From contig JAZAYU010000353.1 in the NCBI GenBank assembly GCA_038501625.1, forward strand, positions 124,001 to 188,000: a stretch of 64,000 bases of DNA, given 5' to 3'. Positions 21,707-33,796 of the stretch are shown one piece after another (the stretch's first letter is position 1; each line of letters starts with the position of its first letter). The position numbers were made by a program, and so were the translations under genes. The notes beneath the pieces are model-generated. The model was given only the letters and a program-made list of their open reading frames with translations. It was not told the DNA's origin and searched no databases. Origin of the DNA: Corbicula japonica (taxonomy: Eukaryota; Mollusca; Bivalvia; Venerida; Cyrenidae).

Positions 21707-24700
21707 TTATGACCCCTTCTGGCTTTCAGTTGATGATATTAGCTGTGAGAAACTGACAATTTCAAGTTATTTCCACATATAGTAAGAGCTACATTGTTAA
21801 AGATATCAACATAAACACATTTTCCAATGACATGCCTCATATGAAGATAAACATAGAATAAGACACTTCAGTTCCTTTGTAAAAGTGTTACCTTTATCTG
21901 GATATAATCTCCTGGCACTGGTACCCGTGTTCTCCCGCCGTCCTGGACATGTTCCTCAGGGAATACAACAGCCAATCCTGCATCATTCCTACCAAACAAC
22001 TTGTTCTGGCCTTTCTTACTTGGCTATAGGACAACGCAAACAATATACTTTTATTTCTGACTATTTTGAATGATATTTTTTAGTAAGTTACACTAAGAAC
22101 TGGAAGTGTTTATCAGATCTTAGGAATCTAACTGCAATCTCAAAAAATTCTAAAGAAACAATATTTGTATTATGAATGTGTTTATTTTTGTAAGCTATTT
22201 CAGGTATATCAAGTCCCTGACTGACAGGCTAAGCTATTATCAGGATCAGTTTAATTACTGATCAACACTGGAGTAAAATGTTCAACTTCTAAATGTGTGT
22301 AATGGACTTGTTCTTCTCTGAGACTGAGCCTCTCCATTCATTGCACCAATAAGAGATGGAGAGGGTGGGGATTTCTTTGTGCAATATTAACCATATGACC
22401 CAGCTTGTTTCATTTTCAAATTTGTTTGTTGGATTCCAGAATCCACCTTTTATTTTCATTAAACCCCCTTATAATTTAAAAGATAATAAAACCACTGATT
22501 TATCCATTATGAAAAGGTAATGTTATGATGAATATTAACAGGTCTTGTATTGTTCTTATGTCTATAAATTAAAATACCATTTGCACAAAATTGTTTACTT
22601 TCCTTTGAATAACATCACCAAAGCATACAACCAAACTTTCATTATTTCTGCATAACCTTTACACCATATATACTGTAACAACTTTATTGCATGTGCAAAC
22701 TGTAGATCCAGATCAGCTGGCAAATCCATGCTGTCTGATCAGGATCCACACTGTTCACTAATAGATTCATTCCGGTTAATTCTGACCAATAAACTACCAG
22801 TGCAGATCTAGATCAGGTGGCATGAAAGTGCCGGCTGAGGTAAATCTACACAGGTTGCTCACACATTAAGACATGTATATATGGAGTAAAGGGTTATTAA
22901 TTGCAACAACTAAAACTTACCCCTTCCACAAGAACAGTTTGAATCTGTCCAACCAGGCTGTTGTTCCTGATCCCAGCCTCCTCTCGGAACACTGACAATA
23001 GTTCCTGATGTCTTCTCTTCTTTACTTCCTCTGGAACGTTATCTTCTAACTTGTGGTAAGCATGTGTTTTCTGAAACAAAAAAGCTACCAGTATTACAAT
23101 TAATGTGACCTCAATAATATGTTGTTTTGAGTATAAAAAAGCTGAGGATTCAATTAAACACTTGAGATATTTTGTCAGAATAACAACAAAAGTTGAAAAG
23201 AGCATGTTCATGACAGCATGCTCAACTTAGTAAAATAAGGAGCAATCATTACTCTTTCAAGGCGACACTGACCTTAAGATTTTGTTTCTAAAATACAACC
23301 TGTTGTCAAAAGCAAATTTATTCACTAGGTTTTTAAAGCTTTAAGTAGATCTAGTATCCAAGACTTTACAAACTTGCATTAGCATACCGGTAGACAAATA
23401 TAAGTCAACATTGTTTGGTGTTTGGTAAATAATTTCTGTGAAACATCCTTTGGTGCAATAAATGGAGAGGCTCAATCTCAGAGAAGGACCAGTCCATTAC
23501 ACACATTTAGAAGTTGAACATTTTACTCCAGTGTTGATCCAGATCTGCCTCCATATCTACACTGTTCCATATTAGATTCTTTTGGTTATTTATGATCAAG
23601 CAGCAAACAGTGTGCAGGTTTATCTGAACCTACACTGGTCATACATGGAATATGATGTCACCCTGACAGAAAATGAGTTAAAATCCTTTTGATTTCAATT
23701 GTACTTGTAGCATTTTTTGCACTAAGGCAACAACTGAGCTGTATCCATGGATTAAAGGCTTAAAAGAAAAGCAACACTATACTAACCTGTCTCATACTGT
23801 ATGGAAAGCAATAGACCATGCTGTATTTAACATCCCGCACTAGCTGCAACGTCTGTTGATGACCTTCTTCTGTCTCGCCACAAAATCCACAGATAAAGTC
23901 ACTGGTCAGCGCTACATCTGTAGAGAAACACAATATGTGGTCAACTTAAAAGCAGAACATTATCATCGTGTTATTTTATGTTTTGTCAAATAATTCAACA
24001 TTTGTGTGTAAAATTATGCATTCAATAATGTACATGTATAAAGACATCTTGTCACCTTTATACACAAATGGTATAACTCCTTATTATTTCAATCATGGTA
24101 ACTTTTGCACTTAGGTGACAAAAATTATTAATAAGGTATAGGCATTACACTAAATTTTCATATGAAAAGAATTTGGAAATTTTCTAACCTGGCCAACTCA
24201 TTCCCTATGAATATAAACTATGAGAAATCTGGCTTGAAACTATGAACAGAATAACCAGTCATACCCAGATGAACACATTTGAAGATTGATTCAATCCTTA
24301 TATATACTTCTACTGTAGTCATGTCTCTTAAAGTAATATGTCACACTGCTTACCATCAGAAATTATGATTTGTTGAATAAGACTTAATCATTGTGGATGA
24401 AGTTGAAATTACATATTACTCGCCATTTTCTCATTATGCCCCAAGATATTCTCAAACACATATATATGGAATAAAGAATTAAAACAAAAGATAGATTGAA
24501 ACACAAACCTGGAAGGAAATATCTGACTTTATCAACAAGATTTCTGTAAGCTTCTACAGTATAACCTCGCCTCATAGCCTTCAACACATCGTTACTAGCA
24601 CTCTGTGCAGGTAGATGTAGCTGGTTACATATGTTGTCACGCTCTTTTATCAACATTAATACCTGTTATAAAACATTATATAATGTTCATCTTTCAATAA

Positions 24701-27700
24701 CTACAACATAGTAACAATTTTCAGAATAGCACATATCTGACTGGCATTTTAGGGTCATATGATTGTGTTTTATTTCTCAGTGAAGCAGTTCTATATTCAG
24801 ATGGTGGGTGTTAGAAAAACTAAATTCAATTCTTAAAGAATGAAAGGTGAATGTTTAAAACACTGAATAAGGTTGACCCAAAACTTAACCCCCAAAAATG
24901 GGTGTAATGAAGTCATGCTAATTTTTTATCTGTTTCATAATTTTAAAAGTTTATACTAAATAAATGAAATTTTACAGACTAAAGCAATGAAAAATTATAT
25001 ATTTTATAAACTGGTGAAAAAAACAGCTAGACAGATGTTAAACTAATTCTAAGATAGATGTATTTAAAGATAGATACAAACAAAAATACCAGCATTTGTA
25101 AGATTTTAATTGCAAGGCAGATTAAACCCTTTACTCCATGGAATATGGTTGTTATCCTTAGGTAAACAATGTTGATCCAGCACATCTGTGCCATCTGATC
25201 AGGATCTATACTGTTTATTTGAGATTGATTATGCCATTTCTGAACAAGAAGTGAGCAGTGTAGCTCCTGATCAGATAGCACAGAAGTGCTGACTGCTTTA
25301 GTTCTACACTATTGCTAATGCAATAAAACATGTTTACATGGAGTAAAGGGTTTAAAGTTTTCACAAGTTAGAATAATATGACTTGTATTACCTCATCCGG
25401 AAAGTCCTTTGGATGTGGGGCAGTAAATCTTATCCGCATATTTTTATCAACCTCTGAAACTTTGTCGAGAAGATCACTAAACCTGCGCCCACCCAACTTT
25501 GTTTTGTAGATAGTGCTAAATCCTTCACTCAGGGAAGTGCCTACTGATCGGTCTGCCACACCAAAGTGACTAGACTGTGAGGTATCTCGGTAACTGTTCA
25601 CATTCTGGCCAAGCAGCGTAACCTCTTTTACTCCCTGTAATTAACACATTAACATCACATACTAGTTGAAAATGTGTAGATAGTATTATAAAGTGTATAA
25701 ACAGTAACTGGCAAAATTTTCTTTGCATATGGCTAATTTGCCGTAAGAGCTACAAACATAGCTCTCAAAGTGAGCTATATCAGAACCTAAGCTTTATGAA
25801 GTTTACCAGATACATACAAACAAATATATGTTATTAATTTTATTTGATTCTGGACTAATAAATGATCTTATTTCCCCAGGAAGCAAAGATGCTACTGGGG
25901 CATACCATGGAAAAAATGCTGTGCTGAATAAAAGAAACCCACTATACATGTATATATACCCTGCATATGTTTCTGTAGTACTCAACTCTATAGTATAACA
26001 ATATTTCAGAAATACTGTTTAATTTTATAGATATACAGTGTACTCATGATAACTAGTTTAACATGGATACAAGACTTCGAAACAGGTTCTAGGTATCAAA
26101 CCAGCAGGTCTTAGATAGAACGAGAGCTCTTATTATTGCCATTACATTAAGGCATATAAAGACGTACCTGATCTGATAACATTCTAACTTCTTCTACTAT
26201 AGAGTCTATAGGCCTACTTCTCTCCCGGCCCCTTGTGAACGGTACAATACAGTATGAACACATATTGTCACAACCTCGCATAATTGATCTGAAAGCCAAA
26301 GATTGAACATTTAATGAATTTAACCCGTTACTCCACAAACACAGGTTTGATAATATGTGCCATCTGATCTGGATCTACACTCTTCACTTCTTGGTTAGAA
26401 ATAACCCAGGGCTTTTTTTCACCATTTTGGGAATATGACCCATACCCCTGGAATTGGGAAATTTATCGTCATTTTGCCAGAAATTAGTAATTTTTTTAGC
26501 ATCATTGGGGAATAACAAGTGTTACTGTTATCTGCTGTTTTTTTAATCATTGCCATCCATATTTAATATTGTCAATAATTCCTGGCTTAAAGAGCAAAAG
26601 ATGCAGTGCTGATGCTGTTGTTTTTCATCAGAAATGTTTGTTTTGATTCAATTGGGAATTTTTCTTCTCAAATTGGGAAAAAAGTATATGTTTTGCCATT
26701 GGGAACATGACCGAATAACGGCTATAAAATCAACAGAAAAAAAGCCCTGTAACCTATTAATAAAAATCAAAAAGCAAACAGTGTAGATTGCGATCAGATT
26801 GCACAAATTGGCCAGCTGAATGAGCTGATCGGGATCTACACTGGCCGACATAGATAAAACCTGTATAACTTGAATGGAGAAAAGGGTTTAACAAATAACT
26901 CGAACAAGTTTGTGCTTTCTTTGGTAACACCAATATGACTTTTACCAAGGTCACTTTAATAAAATGCCTATGGGATAATTTTGGTTAAACCTCATGCTAG
27001 AATTGCAAAATTAATCATCCTCATGGAAGAGTTATTGAGATATTTTACTCAAAACATATTCCCTGATATATCATAAGATAATGCGGTACTGGATGCTTAC
27101 ACATAAGCTGTCACAGCGTCTTCATCAAGTCTAACAGGCATCACATCAGCATATGTCTCCTCTAGTGACAGAATAACGTTCACTGAAAATAGTGACAGGA
27201 TAACGTTCACTGGAAATAGTGATAGGAAAATGTTCATAGGAAATAGTGACAGGATAACGGTCACTGGAAATAGTGACAGGATAACATTCACCGGAATAGT
27301 GACAGGATAACATTCACCGGAATAGTGACAGGATAATGTTCAATGAAAATTGTGACAGAATAATGTTCACTGAAAATAGTGACAGAATAACTTTCACTGG
27401 AAATAGTGACAGGATAACGTTCACTGAAAATAGTGATAGGATAATGTGCACTGGAAGTAGTGACAGGATAACATTCACTGAAAATAGTGACAGGTAACAT
27501 TCATGGAAATAGTGACAGGATAATGTTCAATAAAATAGCGACTGGGTAAGGTTCACTGAAAATAGTGACAGGATAATGGATAAGTACCAGTAAACTTAAA
27601 GATTGACAAAAGATCTATTTCTGACAATGGTATCACAAGGCCACAGACTTAACCTACATCTTGCAACAAGAAATTATTCTGTATTGTTTTTTTTTCTCAA

Positions 27701-30283
27701 AGTGATAAAAGAAATTAAGTAAACTATGAATTACCAGCATTTTGTTGAGTATTTGTAATGGCTAGGAGATGTGGCAAGTCCCTGTAGGCGTCAGGACCAC
27801 ACACAACATCCACCATTTTCTCTTTTTCAAGTATAGCCGTCTTCAACCTCTCAGCCATACATCCTGTCATATTCATACAAAGAGAGTATCAAATACATTT
27901 TCTTTCACCTGGTATCTGTTTACAGTAATATAAGAGCAATATGTCAGTGGATTTACTTCAGTATCTCCACGCACTATCATAGTGGTAAGGCTGTGCTGGC
28001 TGATCTGGATCTACACTGGTCGCACACGCGTAAAAAGGCATGTTTATGGAGGAATGGGTTAATTTCATGTTGACAAATTTTCATGCAAAAACTGCAAAAG
28101 AAATATTTGCAAGGGCATAAATTTGTGCAACAGTATTATTTCAATAAGAGGAAAACTTAGGATTTCCCCATACTGCTATATAAATGTAGTTGAGGAGGAA
28201 TTACCTAGCACAGCAATCTTCATTCGAGCCCCTCCCTTTCTCAGTGGTCTTCTTTGCTTCAACAAACTGAGATATTTCAACTTCCGCCAGATTTTTTGCT
28301 CGGCACCTTCTCGTATAGCACATGTCATCACCAGCACAACATCAGCCTGTCATGAGAAACCAGGGCTGAAGGTTATAAAACTGAGATTAAAAACCAGTCT
28401 CAAATCTCAAGCATCTGATTGGCTGATATGGCGACCAGTCACCAATCAGATGCTTGAGATTTGAGACTGGTTTCCATGCTCAGTTTTATAACCTTAGCCA
28501 TGGTGTCATTAATCTTTTGTTTTCTAAAACAGTAACTCTCAAGGTTTTTTCTTAAAGCTTGTTCATTGTTGTGATGTCATTTATAAAGTAATAGCTTATT
28601 AATAAACTTATGTCTTCACTGACTATATTGGGCAGGTATTTTGGGAATCCACTGGATATGGCAGATAGGTGAATAGTGTAGATCCAGATCAGTCAAGACA
28701 TCCATGCCTTCTAATCAGGATCTACAATGTTAACAGGTAATTTATCCCCAAGAAGTGTCGGCAAAGTGTAGATCTAGATCAGCTGGCACATATGTGCCAT
28801 CTGATAAGAATATATACTGTTAGCTTTTAGATTCATTCTGGTTATTTCTGACCAATATGCCACCATAACAGATCCTGATCAGATAGCATGGATGTGCCAG
28901 GTTGATCTAGATCTACACTGGTTGCATACTTGATAAAACTCATATATATGGAGTAAAGGGTGAAGCTATTTACAATATAACCTGACTTACATCCGTGACA
29001 TCCATGGTTCTCTGATAACCTTTCTCTTGTAAGATGGACCAAGCTATCTCCATGTCATTGGTATTCATCTGACAGCCATGCACATCAAAATACACTGAAA
29101 TATTGTTACAGGACGCTCTTACTGCAGTACTGTTTTGATAATGTTCCATTGATAATTTCAAACTTGAGGTCAACATTTTATAACATATGCAGCTATGTGA
29201 ACTTAAAAATTTTAAATATTTGTTTACAAAATCTTTTTATTTATTAAACAAATTAGCCATTGAGGTTTTAAAAGCAAGCATGAAAACAACAAGAGACCCA
29301 AAAAGGCCTAACCAAAATAAAATTTTAATAATAGAGAAAGCTAAAAACTTCTGTAACTTCTCTATTTCCTGTGACCTCAGCCAACACCTGATCAGATAAA
29401 CACACCCTTTGTGTAAAGGGTTAAAGGTAATGTGTTACCTTTCCTATCATTTCCCAAGAGGTCTGTCTCATTCAGAAATGGCACACTGGTTTTTTCAGGC
29501 TCTTGTTGCCGCGTACGAATCTTTGTCGAGTTTGCCATAAAGTGCTCCAAAGAGGGCCCTGGAAAACAATGCAGAACATAACATTACTGAACCTGAAATG
29601 TCTTTACATAAAGTGCTATTTTGTTGTCCCTTTTAACAGATTTCGATATTTTCTGAGTTTATATGCAGAGATAAATTTTGATTATTCACTGTGAGGAGAA
29701 AGGCATAATTCTAAGATATGATTAGATAATAAGATTTAAAGTAATAAATGGGTTGTGTAGGCCACCCGGGCTTGTTAGGACAATCTAAAAATGTGTTATA
29801 AATTTATATTTAGCAATCATTCATTTTTTCAAAGCAGTTAGGAAATAACATGTTCCACACATAAACAAAACCAGTACATTTCTATGTATTGCAATGGAAC
29901 AGTTATTTTGATTGGATTATCAACCGAGCATGGTTTCACAAGTAAGCATCATTTTAGTGTATTTGTCAAAATTATACAGGCAACAAATTTGAAATCTAAT
30001 ATAATCAAATGTGATAACTGTCAAGAGCTGCCTGAAATTCGTTAGTGTTCACAAATGTCATGAAAACACGACCAAACATGTAGTATGATGCATACATACC
30101 CTTCGATATGGTCCTGTCAAAGCGGTTGTCCTTGCCATCCTTCTTATTCACGTCGCTTCCCTGTATAGTGTGTTCTACTTGTCCAGTATTTGTTGACAAT
30201 GTATAACCAATTATGCGTTTAGCATTACTATTCAAATGCTTATTTACTGTAAGATACCGGTTTATTGTAGGCCTAATCATCAT
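21707..30283 (-). CDS. CDK5RAP1: CDK5RAP1, mitochondrial tRNA methylthiotransferase, complete, 13 exons
   Basis: Exons in transcript order: 30283-30100, 29558-29439, 29094-28991, 28346-28205, 27863-27735, 27182-27101, 26288-26168, 25634-25392, 24662-24509, 23917-23787, 23070-22921, 22023-21892, 21742-21707. Phases close to 1728 nt, 575 residues plus stop. The first ~60 residues are Arg/Lys/Asn-rich, as in a mitochondrial presequence. The N-terminal MTTase domain carries the three auxiliary-cluster cysteines C109 (HGCQMN), C145 (MTCAIRE) and C185 (GCMAER). The radical-SAM motif is C260-x3-C264-x2-C267 (GCDNMCSYC), followed by TRGRERSRP. Later motifs are [43 protein letters not shown] and YSMRQKTHAYH, then a TRAM region in exons 11-13. 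The family performs 2-methylthiolation of i6A37 in mitochondrial tRNAs. The last exon (start CTAATATCATC) is short; the tail ends about 15 residues earlier than human. Introns are packed with small inverted-repeat elements. Confidence 0.94.
22259..22347. repeat. Left arm of an 88-bp inverted repeat bracketing CDK5RAP1 exon 11
   Basis: Pairs with 23452-23539 at about 95% identity by eye (for example ACTGGAGTAAAATGTTCAAC against its reverse complement). Lies in intron 11. Confidence 0.85.
22653..22897. mobile_element. piggyBac-like MITE copy 24 bp from the CDK5RAP1 exon 11 donor
   Basis: AACCTTTACACCATATATAC left, ATATATGGAGTAAAGGGTTA right, with internal inverted GTGCAGATCTAGATCAG motifs. Confidence 0.7.
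23452..23539. repeat. Right arm of the inverted repeat bracketing CDK5RAP1 exon 11
   Basis: Reverse complement of 22259-22347; lies in intron 10. Its end overlaps the start of an eroded piggyBac-like MITE. Confidence 0.85.
25122..25355. mobile_element. piggyBac-like MITE copy, 37 bp from CDK5RAP1 exon 8 donor
   Basis: TTAAACCCTTTACTCCATGG left, ACATGGAGTAAAGGGTTTAA right. Confidence 0.75.
26320..26893. mobile_element. piggyBac-like MITE copy split by a nested 343-bp insertion
   Basis: CCGTTACTCCACAAAC at the left and TGAATGGAGAAAAGGGTTTA at the right. The copy is interrupted at its conserved GAAATAACC|TATTAAT site by the element at 26407-26749. Confidence 0.7.
26407..26749. mobile_element. 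343-bp element, CAGGGCTTTTTTTC termini, 5-bp TSD TAACC
   Basis: TIRs CAGGGCTTTTTTTC and GAAAAAAAGCCCTG. TAACC at 26402-26406 is repeated at 26750-26754; removing one copy restores the host MITE consensus GAAATAACCTATTAAT. The inside carries repeated TTGGGAA motifs (AATTGGGAA, CATTGGGAACATGACC). Superfamily not recognised; CAGGG ends recall hAT elements but the TSD is 5, not 8. Confidence 0.8.
27168..27592 (-). repeat. 27-bp minisatellite ending in CDK5RAP1 exon 6 and containing its splice acceptor
   Basis: About 15 units; on the minus strand each reads TCCTGTCACTATTTCCAG|TGAACGTTA. The last unit includes the true acceptor (AG at 27184-27183) and the first coding bases of exon 6, which read VNVILSL. 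Most units are 27 bp, a few 25-26 bp. Confidence 0.95.
28364..28499. mobile_element. Hairpin MITE copy abutting the CDK5RAP1 exon 4 acceptor
   Basis: GGGCTGAAGGTTATAAAACT to CAGTTTTATAACCTTAGCC. It starts only 17 bp from the acceptor AG (28348-28347) on the minus strand. Confidence 0.85.
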
Positions 30284-30781
30284 TGTTCCAACAAATGCAT
30301 TTAAATGGCAATGTTAAAACTAAGGGAGGTTACTCTGTCTTGTAAATTGCGATTGTAATAAAATCCAATTGAGTCCGGAACTGGTGTTGTCGTATGGTAG
30401 GCAATGGTCTGTTTACTGTTGATAAGTAGACCATGAAAAACTTATTTATTCATCATCATTGATACTATTCAGGCCTATCTTAAAGAAAATAAAACCGTTA
30501 TCGCTTGTAATGAACTTTGATATTTTTTCAGATAATGGTTCTTATGATATTTATACTTATAAATGGACTTGTTGAGCCGCACTTTTTTTTTTTACTGAAT
30601 ATTGTTTATGTTAGATTTGGCACCTGTATTGATCGACAAGTAATAACTATACACATGAGTACTAATTTGGCACCCCTTGTTGCTGTGCTGATCTGATTTA
30701 TACTTCTATGAAAAGTCTCGATGTTGTCTAGTCTTTTTATAGAACACGAAGATCACGTTACAGCCTTTAACAATACATCGA

Positions 30782-30876
30782 GGATTAAAGGTTATAAATC
30801 TGAGATTGGCAACCAGTCTCAAATATCATCAGATTTGAGACTGGTTTCCATGCTCAGTTTTATAACCTTGGGCACT
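30782..30876. mobile_element. Hairpin MITE copy, centre deleted
   Basis: TTAAAGGTTATAAATCTGAG to TCAGTTTTATAACCTTGGGC; the central GGCTGAAATGGC palindrome is missing. Confidence 0.75.
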
Positions 30877-32767
30877 GTTGTCATGACGATTTGTTAATTA
30901 TAGATCATGATAACCACTTTTCATCTTGGGTAAACAAAAAGTATCAGGATGAACTGAAGCTTAATAAAGCAAACAAATAGAAAAACAAATAACTTTCTTG
31001 ATCTAAATCTCTCAATTGAAAATAGTTTCATAACTACTAAAATATAATGACATAAGAGATGATTTTAATCTTGATATTGTAAAACTTCGTGTTTTTTTTA
31101 ATGGTGCAGTATCTGAGTGAGTTTATATTTGAAAGCTTGTTCGCATTTTAGAGCTTGTTCAATTGTAACAAAGTATTTTATATAAATAGTCAGGGATTTC
31201 ATTCATACACGAAAGAAAATAATAGGCAATATTATTTTTTCCATGTTATTCGTGAAAACCATCTGTAATTTCAAAAAAGCTAACATAATATTCTGCAGCG
31301 CTCTGTGTGCTTGGTGATTAACCCATCCCAGTCGATCGTTTTACATACCTCTTTGCACGAAGGTGGCAGTTTTAAGTGTTTATAAAGGTTTATAGGGAAG
31401 TCTTGTAAAAGAACCTAAATACTCGATCTGTTAATTTTATTCCTGTTTAATATTCCTGTCATCGTATTCTTGCTGATTTGACCCCAGGGCTCTGGTCTTG
31501 GATATCTCATTGACACATTTTGCTTGGCAATGCTATTGTCTTCGTATGTTTTTGTGCTTTTGAATAGAACATTGTCGAGATGATGGTTAGGTTGGAGCAA
31601 AATCACCAAGACAACTTTTACTTGTTTATTCATATGAGAACCTGTTTGGGGGCAAGTGTGAGGTTGCTGGTGTCCCCAAAATCAGGTTTAAACTTCGGTG
31701 GCAAATTGTTTTACCAAAGAACATGGCAAGAATCTCTTTTCCTTAACTGTTTGTGGTGTCTTATTTAAAACTGATCATTTATTAACAAATGCTCCTTTTT
31801 TCTCTCTAAGTTTTGACTGCGTTGGAAGGCTGTTTTCTCAGTGTGAAAAAAACAGATATGCATATTGCAATTTTTCAATACAGCGGTACAGCGGTTCAAA
31901 CATTTAATGGATTGAGGTTGAAAATTATTCATTATAGGGGTTCATTGTCTAGGGTTGAAAAGTCCGTCACTCAAAGCTAATACGAGTTCAGGGTACGTCC
32001 ATGTGTACACATGACGCTATAAGATTCGAGTAAAAGTGGTGGCTGGGAGACCCTGGAGACCCTGGAACCTTCACTGTCGCGCTGTGAAAACGGTACCAAT
32101 AAATATTCCAAGATCGCTACAATGGCAAAAAGTATGGGGCACGTCACCGGAAAAGGTTTATTTGGATATTGTTCTACCTTTGAGTTTTTACTATAAAAAT
32201 AACTTTAAACAGAACGTACAGCGATCTATTATTTACTGAGGTGATTTTGTTACACCGTTTGACAATATTATATTACTCTATGTAAAATTTTTCGAATTCG
32301 AGTCCTTTTTAAGAATAAACACAGAATTAATATTGTAAATATTCATATTTATTCTGAGAACATATGTCTTATTCATTGAATTTAAGTGGCGTTTACGTAA
32401 AGTGATGAAGTGACTGGCTTGCCTTTTGGAAGACATATATTATCTTAATTTTACTGCGACATTCATAATAAGCTTTGTCGTTTATAAAATACTTTGGCAT
32501 TGTTGAAAGCTCTAGGAAAGCTTACAAGATGCGAAATGTGTATCCCATAAACTGTTGCACACGTGGCATTGCCATCCAAATTTGTTAAATTATCAAGTAA
32601 AAAGACACTTCATATCTGAAGCATTGGTTTTGAAATGTTGAAGCTGAATGTGATAAAGCAATTTACTAGAGAGATAACTGGTCATTAACTACATGTATAT
32701 TGAATAAATCGTCGAAATACTATGAAGTGTTATAAAATGCGCTGATTTATTTTTTGTTATTCGCGCC

Positions 32768-33232
32768 ACAGGCGGCAGTATCGGACCCTACACGCCACCC
32801 CCCCCCCCCCCCTCCAACCTCACCTCCCCGAACCCTGTGCTTAAATTTCACTAAATGACCTCTTAAAACAATATAAAGCACCACATTTATACATATAATA
32901 AACCAATAAAGCAAAAATATGATTTAAATAAAAAATACTGGGTATACCCTTTACTGGTATATTATCATAGACAAGGTAAGAAAGGACTCTGTCACTATCT
33001 ATCTCTTTGTTAAAAATTTTCACACATTAAATATAATCCTTTTCTGCCAGCACTTGGTACTTTATATGCACATTTAAATCATATTTTTGGTTTATTGGTT
33101 TATTATATGTATAAATGTGGTGCTTTATATTGTTTTAAGAGGTCATTTAGTGAAATTCAAGCACAGGGTTCGGGGAGGTGGGGTTGGGGGGGGGGGAGGG
33201 GTGGTTGTGTAGGGTCCGATACTGCCGCCTGT
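32768..33232. repeat. Inverted repeat, ~165-bp arms with C-run / G-run
   Basis: Left arm 32768-32936 (CAGGCGGCAGTATCGGACCC, then a run of about 14 C, then AACCCTGTGCTT) is repeated inverted at 33073-33232 (AAGCACAGGGTTCGGGG, G-run, GGGTCCGATACTGCCGCCTG), with about 136 bp between. Foldback-type element; TSD not found. Confidence 0.85.
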
Positions 33233-33796
33233 GATTCGCGCGTCTATTTTTGTCTGGAGATCCCATTATTTGATCTCATTTTGGATTAAGTTCATAACCT
33301 TTGCTTTCCAAAATAATCCATAATATTTCAACAGTAACAACAATTTAACTGTGCTCAATAATTTGTATATAATATAATATTTTGACATTGAGTACATTGG
33401 GTAATTACATGTAAATACTATATGGATGGATTCGAATATATTGCTCAGAGTCAGATACAACCATTACAACATGATATGCTAATGTGCAAATCACCGTAAA
33501 ATATTTAAAAAGAAGTAGTGAGGTCCGTATATTGTTGATCAAACACCAGGTAAATCCTATCGATATTATTATTTGAAGTAAAAATCATCTCGACAAATAT
33601 TACACGTTAAAATGATATGACACAACCGCACTGAGAGATGGTTCACCAATTTTATTTGGAAGAACGATATTTGTTTAAGAACTTTCAACATCTCTGAGGG
33701 CTTCAAGCCAGATCACTTATGATAAAAACGAAGAGTAGGTTTTCGTTATTCACAATAAAGTTTAAACAGTTTCATTTCTTTAGATTACGACAAGGT

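Larger units (their letters stand above)
30284..33796. other. Gene-poor AT-rich region upstream of CDK5RAP1
   Basis: Contains a hairpin MITE (30782-30876), segments at about 31190-31330 and 31430-31900 that are diverged copies of the C1q-locus flanks (compare 39900-40050 and 42420-42900), and the inverted repeat at 32768-33232. No supported coding exon. Confidence 0.5.

Noticed and set aside
27097..27500. Frames of repeated [13 protein letters not shown] residues as a separate protein
   Set aside because: They are the intronic minisatellite joined to CDK5RAP1 exon 6; a separate gene is not needed.
28123..28464. 113-codon plus-strand frame
   Set aside because: It is the antisense of CDK5RAP1 exon 4 plus a hairpin MITE.
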